Shown here in pieces: positions 8,557 through 15,301 of a DNA stretch of 64,000 nt (within the stretch, counting starts at the first letter, position 1; each line of letters opens with the position of its first letter). The translations under genes and the position numbers were made by a program. The stretch lies in NCBI RefSeq assembly GCF_030068615.1, contig NZ_JASJOC010000010.1, forward strand, positions 1 to 64,000. Reading direction: 5' to 3'. The notes under the pieces were generated by a model. It searched no databases. It was not told where the DNA came from and saw only the letters and a list, made by a program, of their open reading frames with translations. The DNA is from Halostagnicola sp. A-GB9-2 (GTDB lineage: Archaea; Halobacteriota; Halobacteria; Halobacteriales; Natrialbaceae).

Positions 8557-8982
8557 ATGGCAATCCTCTGTGCAATCGACGACGATCACTCGACCGAAGC
8601 GGTCCTGACGACGGCCGACGATCTCGCTCGAGCGTTCGACGACGAACTGGTCGTCCTTTCCGTCATGACCGAAGACCGATTCGAGGCCCGAGCAAAGAAC
8701 CAACCCGAATACTACGTCGACGACGCTGCTCGAGAGGCACAAACGACCGCTCGCGAAACCGCTGGCGACGTTCTTGAATCCACCGACCGAGTCGTCGCTC
8801 GTGGCAGAGTCGGTGATCCGGCCGAGGAAATTCTCGAGGTCGCAGAGCGGTTGCCCGCCAGATATCTCGTCGTGGGCGGACGGAAGCGCTCGCCCGTAGG
8901 CAAAGCGCTCTTCGGAAGCGTAACCCAGTCGATACTATTGGGCGCTTCCTCTCCCGTCGTTGCCGTCATGAGTGAGCAATAA
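8557..8982 (+). CDS. universal stress protein, UspA family
   Basis: Single-domain UspA protein, 141 aa. It opens with the usual first strand MAILCAIDDDHSTEAVL and ends with the nucleotide-binding motif G-x2-G-x9-G-S, seen as GGRKRSPVGKALFGS, so it should bind ATP. It is followed on the opposite strand by a second UspA gene with an almost identical C-terminal motif (RKRTPTGKALFGSVTQ), and the pair probably came from a local inverted duplication. Confidence 0.9.
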   Translation: MAILCAIDDDHSTEAVLTTADDLARAFDDELVVLSVMTEDRFEARAKNQPEYYVDDAAREAQTTARETAGDVLESTDRVVARGRVGDPAEEILEVAERLPARYLVVGGRKRSPVGKALFGSVTQSILLGASSPVVAVMSEQ

Positions 8983-9053
8983 CGCCCCGAATACGGCAAA
9001 TACGTCACAACGTCCCGGCTAGAGTATCACCGGATCACGGAAGCCGTGACAGC

Positions 9054-9446
9054 TTACTTCGGTGTACAGACGAGCACCGGCGTGTCCGATTCGAGGATCA
9101 CCTGTTGTGTCACGCTCCCGAAGAGTGCTTTCCCGGTCGGCGTTCGCTTTCGACTGACGAGGCTAATTGACTCGGCCTCGAGAGTCTCTGCCTTTTCGAT
9201 GATATCTCGCGCTGGATCTCCACCCGATTGGGATACCTCGACCGTGAACCCCTCTTCTTCGAGCAGTTCTGTGGCTTTCTTCACGGAACTCAGGCTCTCG
9301 ACGTCCGCATTTTCGCCGTCGGAACGGAAGACGTGATAGATGTGAACCGTCGTTTGGCTTTCCTCGAAGGGCTGTCTCGTAATGGACGCTACTTGAGTCT
9401 TTGTTCGTTCGACGCTCGTGTCGATGCACAACAGTATCGTTTTCAT
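9054..9446 (-). CDS. universal stress protein, UspA family
   Basis: UspA-like domain, 130 aa from the ATG at 9446 (MKTILLCIDTSVER). A longer frame to 9542 adds a basic leader unlike Usp N-termini and is rejected. The C-terminal segment SRKRTPTGKALFGSVTQQVIL closely matches the UspA encoded 70 bp away in the convergent direction, although the first Gly of the ATP motif is Ser here. The protein therefore may not bind nucleotide as its neighbour does. Confidence 0.85.
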   Translation of the reverse strand: MKTILLCIDTSVERTKTQVASITRQPFEESQTTVHIYHVFRSDGENADVESLSSVKKATELLEEEGFTVEVSQSGGDPARDIIEKAETLEAESISLVSRKRTPTGKALFGSVTQQVILESDTPVLVCTPK

Positions 9447-9730
9447 AGGTTGGTGATCTCGTTTCCTGTCGTCACTCCGGTGGGTCGATTGCGCGACCGA
9501 AGTACGTTCTCCCACACGTTCTATTCTACTAACGTATTTCAACTACTGAGTTATATGCATTTCTATCGTTATATGTAATACAAAACTCGGCATAAAGGAG
9601 ACGGCTCCTTCCAGTGTCGCTGATCGCTTTCGCCACCTCAGATGTGTGACACGACCTTGTTCCCCTTCGGCGGGTGATTCGCAACCGTAAGAGGACGTGT
9701 CCGGAGTTATTCGTCGACGAATCGTCCATA
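9447..9730. other. intergenic region without a recognised gene
   Basis: This stretch, together with repeat copy C, separates a UspA gene and a thioesterase gene that are both on the minus strand. The part 9530-9600 is AT-rich with TTATATG motifs and may carry the promoter of the UspA gene at 9446. I see no convincing gene or RNA. Confidence 0.4.
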
Positions 9731-9808
9731 TACTGCCGGCTGTAACGATGTGAAGATTCTCGCACCCCCGGGGCGACGAGAATCGTGAACGACGTACAGC
9801 CGGCAGTA
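9731..9808. repeat. 78-bp palindromic intergenic element, copy C
   Basis: The most regular copy: ends TACTGCCGGCTGTA and TACAGCCGGCAGTA pair perfectly over 14 bases, and an inner stem TTCTCG/CGAGAA encloses the core CACCCCCGGGGCGA. It abuts the stop codon of the thioesterase gene (TTA at 9809-9811 on the plus strand). On the minus strand the bases before the element read CTAA, the same as those before copy A, so the element appears to have supplied this stop codon. Confidence 0.82.
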
Positions 9809-10225
9809 TTAGTCTCCCTCGAGTTGGATGTCGACGGTTTCTAGCGAACGCCGAAGGTCGTCGGGAATCTCGATTCCGCTATCGCCTCCGATGGGAACGC
9901 AGACTCGGTGCTCGGTTCCTTCGAACACGATATCGCCGTCGTGAGTGGCCGTGTATTCGAACTGCACGCTCGTTTCACCGACGGTTGGCAGCAGTTCAAT
10001 TGCGACGTCGTCACCGGCCGCTATCTGTCGGTTGAAATCGAAGTCCATCGAAACGAGCGGCAACCCAAACTCATGGGTTTGGGACAGCTCCCAGAACGGC
10101 CAGCCGATGGCTTCCATACACATATCCGAAGTTTCGTGAACCGCGTCGATCATGCGAGGGTAGTGAGCGATACCGAACGGATCCGTATCCGAGAACCGTA
10201 CTGTCCAGATGCGCGTAAAACTCAT
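9809..10225 (-). CDS. acyl-CoA thioesterase, 4HBT hotdog family
   Basis: Hotdog-fold thioesterase of the 4-hydroxybenzoyl-CoA thioesterase family, which hydrolyses acyl- or aroyl-CoA. The active-site helix start is seen as VRFSDTDPFGIAHYPRMID near residues 9-27, with the catalytic Asp in the DTD segment. I start at the ATG at 10225 (MSFTRIWTVRF), 138 aa, because the family begins there and a TATA-like box at 10257-10263 lies about 35 nt upstream. The 40 extra residues of the longer frame are unlike the family. The stop codon lies directly against a palindromic element. Confidence 0.85.
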   Translation of the reverse strand: MSFTRIWTVRFSDTDPFGIAHYPRMIDAVHETSDMCMEAIGWPFWELSQTHEFGLPLVSMDFDFNRQIAAGDDVAIELLPTVGETSVQFEYTATHDGDIVFEGTEHRVCVPIGGDSGIEIPDDLRRSLETVDIQLEGD

Positions 10226-10256
10226 TGGTAACGTACTGTAGACGTGGTTTCGCCCC

Positions 10257-10263
10257 GTATAAA
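10257..10263 (-). promoter_or_regulatory. TATA-like box of the thioesterase gene
   Basis: TTTATAC on the minus strand, about 35 nt before the ATG at 10225, implying a leader of only a few bases. It helps to choose the shorter start. Confidence 0.5.
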
Positions 10264-10456
10264 TGTCGTGTGATTCCGCCGCCCCATCGGTTTTCGACCG
10301 TCTCGAAATGTGCCAGTCGATGACGGCTCCCCTGAGAATTGACAAATTAAATATTAATACTCAAAATTGATAACTCTGGGAGAGCGTTTCACCGAGCGAG
10401 CGATGCGCTCTCATTGTAGGTAACTTTTTATTACGACTGGACCACCTAGAACTACA

Positions 10457-11002
10457 ATGGTAGAAGACGATTCGTTTGACGTCTCGCCGCGCGACATCGT
10501 TATTCTCAAAGCGAGAGTGGACCATCCCACGGCATCGACACGGAAACTCAGTCAGGTTCTCGAGTCCGAGTACGGGATTACCCTTTCACACAATCGTATC
10601 AATGAAATCCTTCGGACGATGTCCGAAGAAGAAATATTCCGAGAGACAATCCTTCCGAACCGAGAGATTTTCAGGCACTATCAGTTCCGGATCGCGTTCA
10701 ACTTTCCGAACTTCGAGGAGAACTGGAGAGAGTGCTACGAAGATCTGATGAACGATCCGCATATTTTGATGTTTTTCACCGCAGACAGCAACTATCACTG
10801 GCACTGTATCACCCAGTTCAGAACGAACGATCAGATGGAACGCTGGGTACACGAGTTCTTCAAAGCCCACGGGGACCTCATTTCCGAGTTCCATAACACG
10901 ATGCTTCACAGCGTCCACAAGTTCCAGACTGAGGCGGCGATCTTCGATGACATCCTCGCGGAGACCGAGGAGGGCCGCCAGTATCTCGAGCACGAAGCGT
11001 AG
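10457..11002 (+). CDS. winged-helix transcriptional regulator, Lrp/AsnC-like
   Basis: A 181-aa regulator. The first 75 residues form a winged HTH (DIVILKARVDHPTASTRKLS then NRINEILRTMSEEEIFRETI), as in Lrp/AsnC proteins. The remainder resembles a divergent ligand-sensing domain rich in aromatic and acidic residues (YHWHCITQFRTNDQMERWV). The ATG at 10457 lies 29 nt from a TTTTTA box at about 10425-10430, so the mRNA is probably leaderless. The role is unknown; its neighbours do not reveal a target. Confidence 0.75.
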   Translation: MVEDDSFDVSPRDIVILKARVDHPTASTRKLSQVLESEYGITLSHNRINEILRTMSEEEIFRETILPNREIFRHYQFRIAFNFPNFEENWRECYEDLMNDPHILMFFTADSNYHWHCITQFRTNDQMERWVHEFFKAHGDLISEFHNTMLHSVHKFQTEAAIFDDILAETEEGRQYLEHEA

Positions 11003-11109
11003 ATCGATTAGCCACAGTATAGTCAACTTCTTTATAGCATCTCTAATATATATGGAAAATGGCCAATATTGAACAGTCCGTTGAAGGATACGGGCGTTCG
11101 TCACGTGAG

Positions 11110-11147
11110 ACACCGAGTGGGTGTGGATACACCGAGTGGGTGGGGAA
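11110..11147. repeat. tandem direct repeat, two 19-bp units
   Basis: Two head-to-tail units that both begin ACACCGAGTGGGTG (11110-11128 and 11129-11147) with three differences near the end. They lie in the 250-bp space after the Lrp-like regulator gene, between convergent genes, and code for nothing evident. Confidence 0.7.
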
Positions 11148-11254
11148 CCACACACATGGAGATGGGAGAGAATCCACTGCCCATCAGAACCGAGTCGTCG
11201 TTAGCTAAATAGAGAGCCTAAGCCCCATCTTCAAGGGGTTTTGGGCGGAGTCGT

Positions 11255-11782
11255 TCAGGCGTTCTGTTTGGCGAATCGCTCGCGAACCTTCTCCATTTTG
11301 GGTGCCGCGTGCATCGAACAGTAGGCGTCGTTCGGATTTTTTTCGAAGTAATTCTGGTGTTTCTGTTCTGCCTCGTAGAAGGTCTCGAGCGGTTCGATTT
11401 CCGTGACGATCGGGTCATCGTACCCGCCTTCGGCCTCGAGTGCCTCGACGAACGACTCCGCGAGCTCGAGTTGTTCGTCATCGTGAGCGTAGATGGCCGA
11501 CCGATACTGTGAGCCGACGTCGGGTCCCTCTCGGTCGCGAGTCGTCGGGTTGTGAATCGTAAAGAACACCTCGAGCAGTTTTTCGTAGCTGACCGTCTCC
11601 GGATCGTACTCCAGTTGCACGACTTCGGCGTGGCCAGTCGTTCCCGAACAGACCTCGCGATAGGTCGGGGTATCGGTGTCGCCGCCTGCGTAGCCCGACG
11701 TCGCCGACTCTATCCCGTCAAGTTGCTCGAACGCCGCTTCGACACACCAGAAACACCCGCCACCGAATGTCGCTTGCGCCAT
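11255..11782 (-). CDS. msrA: peptide-methionine (S)-S-oxide reductase MsrA
   Basis: Repairs methionine S-sulfoxide in oxidised proteins using thioredoxin-type reductant. The protein starts at the ATG at 11782 (MAQATFGGG); the catalytic Cys10 sits in the invariant GGCFWC motif, and later family blocks are visible: SGYAGGDTDTPTYREVCSG, GHAEVVQLEYDP and DVGSQYRSAIY. At 175 aa it is a complete single-domain MsrA without an MsrB fusion. The longer frame upstream is rejected because it adds residues before the catalytic strand. Confidence 0.95.
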   Translation of the reverse strand: MAQATFGGGCFWCVEAAFEQLDGIESATSGYAGGDTDTPTYREVCSGTTGHAEVVQLEYDPETVSYEKLLEVFFTIHNPTTRDREGPDVGSQYRSAIYAHDDEQLELAESFVEALEAEGGYDDPIVTEIEPLETFYEAEQKHQNYFEKNPNDAYCSMHAAPKMEKVRERFAKQNA

Positions 11783-11872
11783 ACCCTTACTCAGTGGTCG
11801 ACGAGGAAAGGTGTGACGGGAAACTCCGCTCCGATCGACCGCTGATTCGATTCCCACCGGATCGAATCGCCG

Positions 11873-12535
11873 TCAGTACAGAACGTCCCATTTCAGAAGC
11901 ACGCCGTCGTCGAGTTTCTCGATTTCCTCGAGCGAGAGCTCTGGATAGTTTTCGACGAAGCCGTCCCCGTCGGCGAGCGAGGGCGCATCGCGCCCACCGA
12001 TGATCTGCGGGCCGACGAAGACCGATAGCTCGTCGACCAACCCATCGTCGAGTAAGGAAAAGATGAGTTCACCGCCGCCTTCGACCATAATTTGTTCGAG
12101 CCCTTCCTGCTGGAGCGTCGCGAAGGCGCGAAGGAGGTCGACGCGGTCGTCACCGGCCGTGATGAGTGTCGCCCGTTCGGAGAGGTCCATCCGTCGTTCG
12201 ACCGGCGCGCTTTCGGCGACGCAGAGAAACGTTCGAGCCTCGTCGTCGACGACGTGTGCGTCCGGCGGCGTTCTGGCGTTCGAGTCGACGACAACGCGCA
12301 CAGGATTTGCTGACTCTCCGGCCTCAACGCGGCTCTCCCGGTGCCCGCTCCCTTTGACGGTAAGCCGGGGGTCGTCTGCGAGTACCGTTCCGACGCCGAC
12401 GACGATTGCATCGCTGTCGGCACGGAGGCGGTCGACGCGGGAGAAGTCTTCGTCTCCGCTGATTCGAACCTGTTCGCGGCGCCTCGAGGAGAGTTTTCCG
12501 TCCGCGCTCATCGCAGCGTTGACGACGACGTGCAT
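11873..12535 (-). CDS. arfC: 2,5-diamino-6-(ribosylamino)pyrimidinone 5'-phosphate reductase
   Basis: RibD-C-like reductase that acts in archaeal riboflavin and F420 precursor synthesis, reducing the ribosyl side chain of the diaminopyrimidine to ribityl with NADPH. The 220-aa protein shows the family pattern: VVNAAMSADGKLSSRRRE at the start, DAIVVGVGTVLADDP for substrate binding, VVVDSNARTPP, and the nucleotide loop IMVEGGGELIFSLLDDGLVDEL. No deaminase domain is fused, as expected for Archaea. It is separated from msrA by 90 bp and may share its transcript. Confidence 0.92.
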   Translation of the reverse strand: MHVVVNAAMSADGKLSSRRREQVRISGDEDFSRVDRLRADSDAIVVGVGTVLADDPRLTVKGSGHRESRVEAGESANPVRVVVDSNARTPPDAHVVDDEARTFLCVAESAPVERRMDLSERATLITAGDDRVDLLRAFATLQQEGLEQIMVEGGGELIFSLLDDGLVDELSVFVGPQIIGGRDAPSLADGDGFVENYPELSLEEIEKLDDGVLLKWDVLY

Positions 12536-12635
12536 ACGGGACCTCTAACGCGTTCGGTAAAGAATCCAGTGTCCTCACTACGGAGCGCGGAAACCGGGGA
12601 CGTTTTCATGGATACCAGCGAACGATCCGGTGTCT

Positions 12636-12854
12636 ATGCCGAACGACTCCGAGGACCAGCCTCACGTCCCAATCGTTTGCGAACAGTGTGAGACGACGGC
12701 TCGAGTAGCCCTTTCCGAGTTGGCGGAGACGCTCACGGGACACAATGAGCGATTGCACGATGGCGAGGAACTGGCGGTCGTCGATCCCGACGTCGCCGAT
12801 TCACTGGCCGATCTAATCGCTGACGATATGGGGTTGTTCGACGACGGCGCGTGA
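12636..12854 (+). CDS. small acidic protein with a single CxxC, unknown function
   Basis: A 72-aa acidic protein starting MPNDSEDQPHVPIVCEQCE; a GTG two codons upstream (12630) is an alternative start. One Cys-x2-Cys knuckle (CEQC) near residue 15 could form half of a zinc site, perhaps in a dimer. The remainder is predicted helical (LSELAETLTGHNERLHDG). The strong acidic bias and codon use match real haloarchaeal genes. It is divergent from arfC. I do not recognise the family. Confidence 0.6.
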   Translation: MPNDSEDQPHVPIVCEQCETTARVALSELAETLTGHNERLHDGEELAVVDPDVADSLADLIADDMGLFDDGA

Positions 12855-13239
12855 TTGCCCTCGAGTACCCCCTTCTTGCTGATGCTTCTCGCTCGATATC
12901 AAAAACACCGGAACCCGTTTCGGAAAAGCGCGGTCGTTCAGGTGTCTATCACGAAGTCGATATCGGTCCCAACACCTGTGCGGGAACCGGTCGGTCTCGA
13001 CGCCGTTAGGCTCGAACCAGGCGAGATGGAAACTAGCACATCATAGAATAGTGTCACGACGGCGACGTAGGCGTATCGAAGCTGGGACGTACGCAACAGC
13101 CAACGATTGTATTCTCAAAGAGTATTCGTCGTAGTTCTCTCTCTCTTGCCCGTGTTTTTCCGTAATTAGTGACCCTCGGCCACGGGATATATACGAGCCC
13201 CTATCCATTCTAGGACCAACGTTGGTGGTCGAAGATACA
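12855..13239. other. intergenic region, promoter of the FilR1-type regulator
   Basis: No gene seen. GATATATAC near 13185-13193 is a TATA-like box placed to start a transcript about 25 nt before the regulator's ATG. The remainder has no repeat or fold I can support. Confidence 0.45.
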
Positions 13240-13995
13240 ATGGAACGGGCACTCCTTCGGCGACAGGAATTACTTGAGGCGCTGGTGGACGCCCCCGGTA
13301 CGAAACCCGAACTCGTCGACCGTATCGCAGTTTCTCGATCGACGGTCGATCGCGGTATCGCTGATTTGCTGGAACGAGACTGTGTCGAGAAAGTCGATTC
13401 TCGATTTCAATTGACTGAAACCGGTCGACTGGCACTCGAGGCCCGTCTCGAATTCAGAACAATAATCGACCAAATTCAGGATGCGACGCCGTTGTTGGAC
13501 GTTACTGGCCTTGATTCGGTCTCGCTCGACCTTCTCCGTGGCGCAACGATCAACGTCGCTGATCCGCGACACCCGTGGAAGGTGCTCGAGCGGAGCGACG
13601 AGATTGTCAACGCTGCAAATGCGATGTATGGAACGGGTCCCGCTGTCTTTCCGAGATTCTTCGATGACATCTCCCGATCCGTGGAAAATCAGGGGCTGTT
13701 CTGTGAACTCGTATTAGATGACGCGGTGTTCGACTCTCTCGACGCGAGTCGCATTCAGATGTTACGCGAACTCGTCAAAGGCGATAACGGCTCCCTGTTT
13801 CTGACGGATTTGGACGACTCGTTCGCGGTCTGGATTTTTGATCTTCCGGACGAGGAATATGCTGGAATCACCGTTTACGGTTCTGCCGGCATCGAGGGTA
13901 TTATCTATAACGACACCCCGAACGCGGTATCGTGGGCTCGCAAGGAGTATCGGGAACGAAAAGAAGCGGCTGAGCTCCTGTGGGACTTTCAGTAG
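13240..13995 (+). CDS. HTH transcriptional regulator with FilR1/DUF1724-type C-terminal domain
   Basis: A 251-aa regulator. Residues 1-75 form a winged helix (RQELLEALVDAPGTKPELVD, then SRSTVDRGIADLLERDCVEK). The C-terminal two thirds match the archaeal FilR1/DUF1724 pattern: LLRGATINVADPRHPWKVL, a central LVLDDAVFDSL, and the ending VYGSAGIEGIIYNDTPNAVSWA. Haloarchaea carry many copies, mostly of unknown target. I use the ATG at 13240; a TTG at 13222 also leads the frame. Confidence 0.8.
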   Translation: MERALLRRQELLEALVDAPGTKPELVDRIAVSRSTVDRGIADLLERDCVEKVDSRFQLTETGRLALEARLEFRTIIDQIQDATPLLDVTGLDSVSLDLLRGATINVADPRHPWKVLERSDEIVNAANAMYGTGPAVFPRFFDDISRSVENQGLFCELVLDDAVFDSLDASRIQMLRELVKGDNGSLFLTDLDDSFAVWIFDLPDEEYAGITVYGSAGIEGIIYNDTPNAVSWARKEYRERKEAAELLWDFQ

Positions 13996-14055
13996 CCGGG
14001 TATCAGTTGGACGCAGATCTTCCGGGGCAGGTATCCGTTCTTCAGGAGCGAGTGC

Positions 14056-14376
14056 CTACCGTCGATCGATTTTTGTGTCGAACCCTTCGTTAGTAATCGT
14101 GATCGTGACTCGGTCGACGACCGGGTAATAGACCTTACAGTGATTGCCGTCAGCCTGGACGCTCACACCGGACGTGATGAGGCCCGCGTCCTCAAGGCTG
14201 TTCAATCGTCGGTAGATGGTGACCTTCGAACCCTCACAGCGCTCTCGCAGTTCGGCCGCTGTCGATGGACTCTCTTTGAGCGCCTCGAGGATCCCTGCTG
14301 CGTATTCGTCGCTAAGAAGGGACATTACGTCGGCGATGTCGATCTCGGTCTCGGGTGTTTCGGTTGTTTGAATCAT
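14056..14376 (-). CDS. ArsR-like winged-helix regulator
   Basis: A 106-aa winged-helix protein: IADVMSLLSDEYAAGILEALKESPSTAAELRERCEGSKVTIYRRL is the DNA-binding core, followed by a wing and a short beta-rich tail ending FDTKIDRR. It starts at the ATG at 14376 and is divergent from a CARF-domain regulator across a 96-bp AT-rich spacer, so the two regulators probably share and perhaps control that promoter region. It has no visible metal-binding Cys motif. Confidence 0.82.
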   Translation of the reverse strand: MIQTTETPETEIDIADVMSLLSDEYAAGILEALKESPSTAAELRERCEGSKVTIYRRLNSLEDAGLITSGVSVQADGNHCKVYYPVVDRVTITITNEGFDTKIDRR

Positions 14377-14472
14377 ACCTGATCGTACAGCGCAACACAT
14401 ATTCAATTCTGTTACAATACTATCAATACAAACGATACTACTATAGTATAGTTACTATCTATACTATCTATA
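14377..14472. promoter_or_regulatory. AT-rich divergent promoter with ACTATC repeats
   Basis: Spacer between two divergent regulators, very AT-rich for this genome. ACTATC occurs at 14419-14424, 14454-14459 and 14463-14468, and the 10-bp palindrome TACTATAGTA overlaps the likely TATA region about 30 nt before the ATG at 14473. Such repeats near the start site fit binding by a regulator, possibly one of the two encoded here. Confidence 0.5.
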
Positions 14473-15225
14473 ATGACACGAGACACGGAACTTCGGTCAA
14501 TCGTCGAGGTCCACATCGCCCCGCTGGGATACGAGTTCGATCGAATCAAAGAGCCCGTTCTGGAGTACAACGCGGATATACTCTATCTGCTCCGCGACCC
14601 CCAGCAGGAACGCCTCGACTATCACACGGCGCTAGAAACGACACTCACCGAACACGGCGTTTCCGTCAATTTCCGCAAAATCGATCTCGGAGACATGTAC
14701 GATGTTCTGGGCGAAATCACGACGATCGCTGATAGTTATGCCGACGACATCGTTCGAATCAATGTCTCGAGCGGCCCAAAACTGGCCGCGATCGGTGCCG
14801 CGCTGGCCTGTATGGCCACCGACGCGAGCGGCTATTACGTCCACCCGGAGTCCAGATCCCATCCCGTCGAAGAGACGCCGCGGACGAAGGGGATGCGGGT
14901 TGCCGAGCAACTCCCGTCGTACCCCCTCGAGACGCCGACGGAAGATCAGGTACAGATACTGAACTACATCGACGATACGGACGATTCGACGTACACGCCG
15001 AAAAAGAGCGATCTGATCACCTTCGCAGAGGAAGCCGGACTCGATTTCATCACGAGATCCGAGCCTGCGAACGACAAAGCGAAATTTGCGCTGTTAAACA
15101 ACCGGGTGATCACGCCGCTCGTCGACAACGGATATGTTCAGGTCGAATCCGTCGGCCGATCCAAACAGGTCTCCCTGACGGACACCGGCCACAACGCGTT
15201 ACGAGCGTTTCGTCACAAACTGTAG
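14473..15225 (+). CDS. CARF-domain transcriptional regulator (DUF6293/HFX_2341-like, Csa3-related)
   Basis: A 250-aa protein with an N-terminal CARF (Rossmann-like) domain and a C-terminal winged helix. CARF features are the strand-loop DILYLLRDPQQERL near residue 37 and the ligand-pocket motif RINVSSGPKLAAIGAALACM near residues 95-114; a HTH region follows (NNRVITPLVDNGYVQVESVGRSKQVSLTDTG). CARF domains in type III CRISPR systems sense cyclic oligoadenylates, and Csa3 regulates cas genes, but no cas gene or array is present here. The closest resemblance I recall is the haloarchaeal HFX_2341/DUF6293 family, of unknown ligand. The last codons and stop are duplicated in tandem. Confidence 0.78.
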   Translation: MTRDTELRSIVEVHIAPLGYEFDRIKEPVLEYNADILYLLRDPQQERLDYHTALETTLTEHGVSVNFRKIDLGDMYDVLGEITTIADSYADDIVRINVSSGPKLAAIGAALACMATDASGYYVHPESRSHPVEETPRTKGMRVAEQLPSYPLETPTEDQVQILNYIDDTDDSTYTPKKSDLITFAEEAGLDFITRSEPANDKAKFALLNNRVITPLVDNGYVQVESVGRSKQVSLTDTGHNALRAFRHKL

Positions 15226-15250
15226 GTGTAGATAAACTGTAGGTGTAGAC
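15217..15250. repeat. 17-bp tandem duplication across a stop codon
   Basis: AAACTGTAGGTGTAGA occurs twice with a 17-bp period (15217 and 15234). The first copy contains the last codons and TAG stop of the CARF regulator gene. The duplicate lies just after it and does not change the protein. Confidence 0.8.
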
Positions 15251-15301
15251 CTGGGGACCTCGAAACGGTGATTGTCGAACTCGAGGGCCGCGGGGTGAGC
15301 G

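Noticed and set aside
9529-9765. A 78-codon minus-strand frame that begins inside repeat copy C
   Set aside because: Basic, Arg-rich product with poor codon bias, and its start depends on the repeat element; no family seen.
14377-15250. A CRISPR array near the CARF-domain regulator
   Set aside because: The repeats in the promoter are six bases long and irregularly spaced, and no 25-40-bp repeat-spacer pattern exists here or elsewhere in the window.
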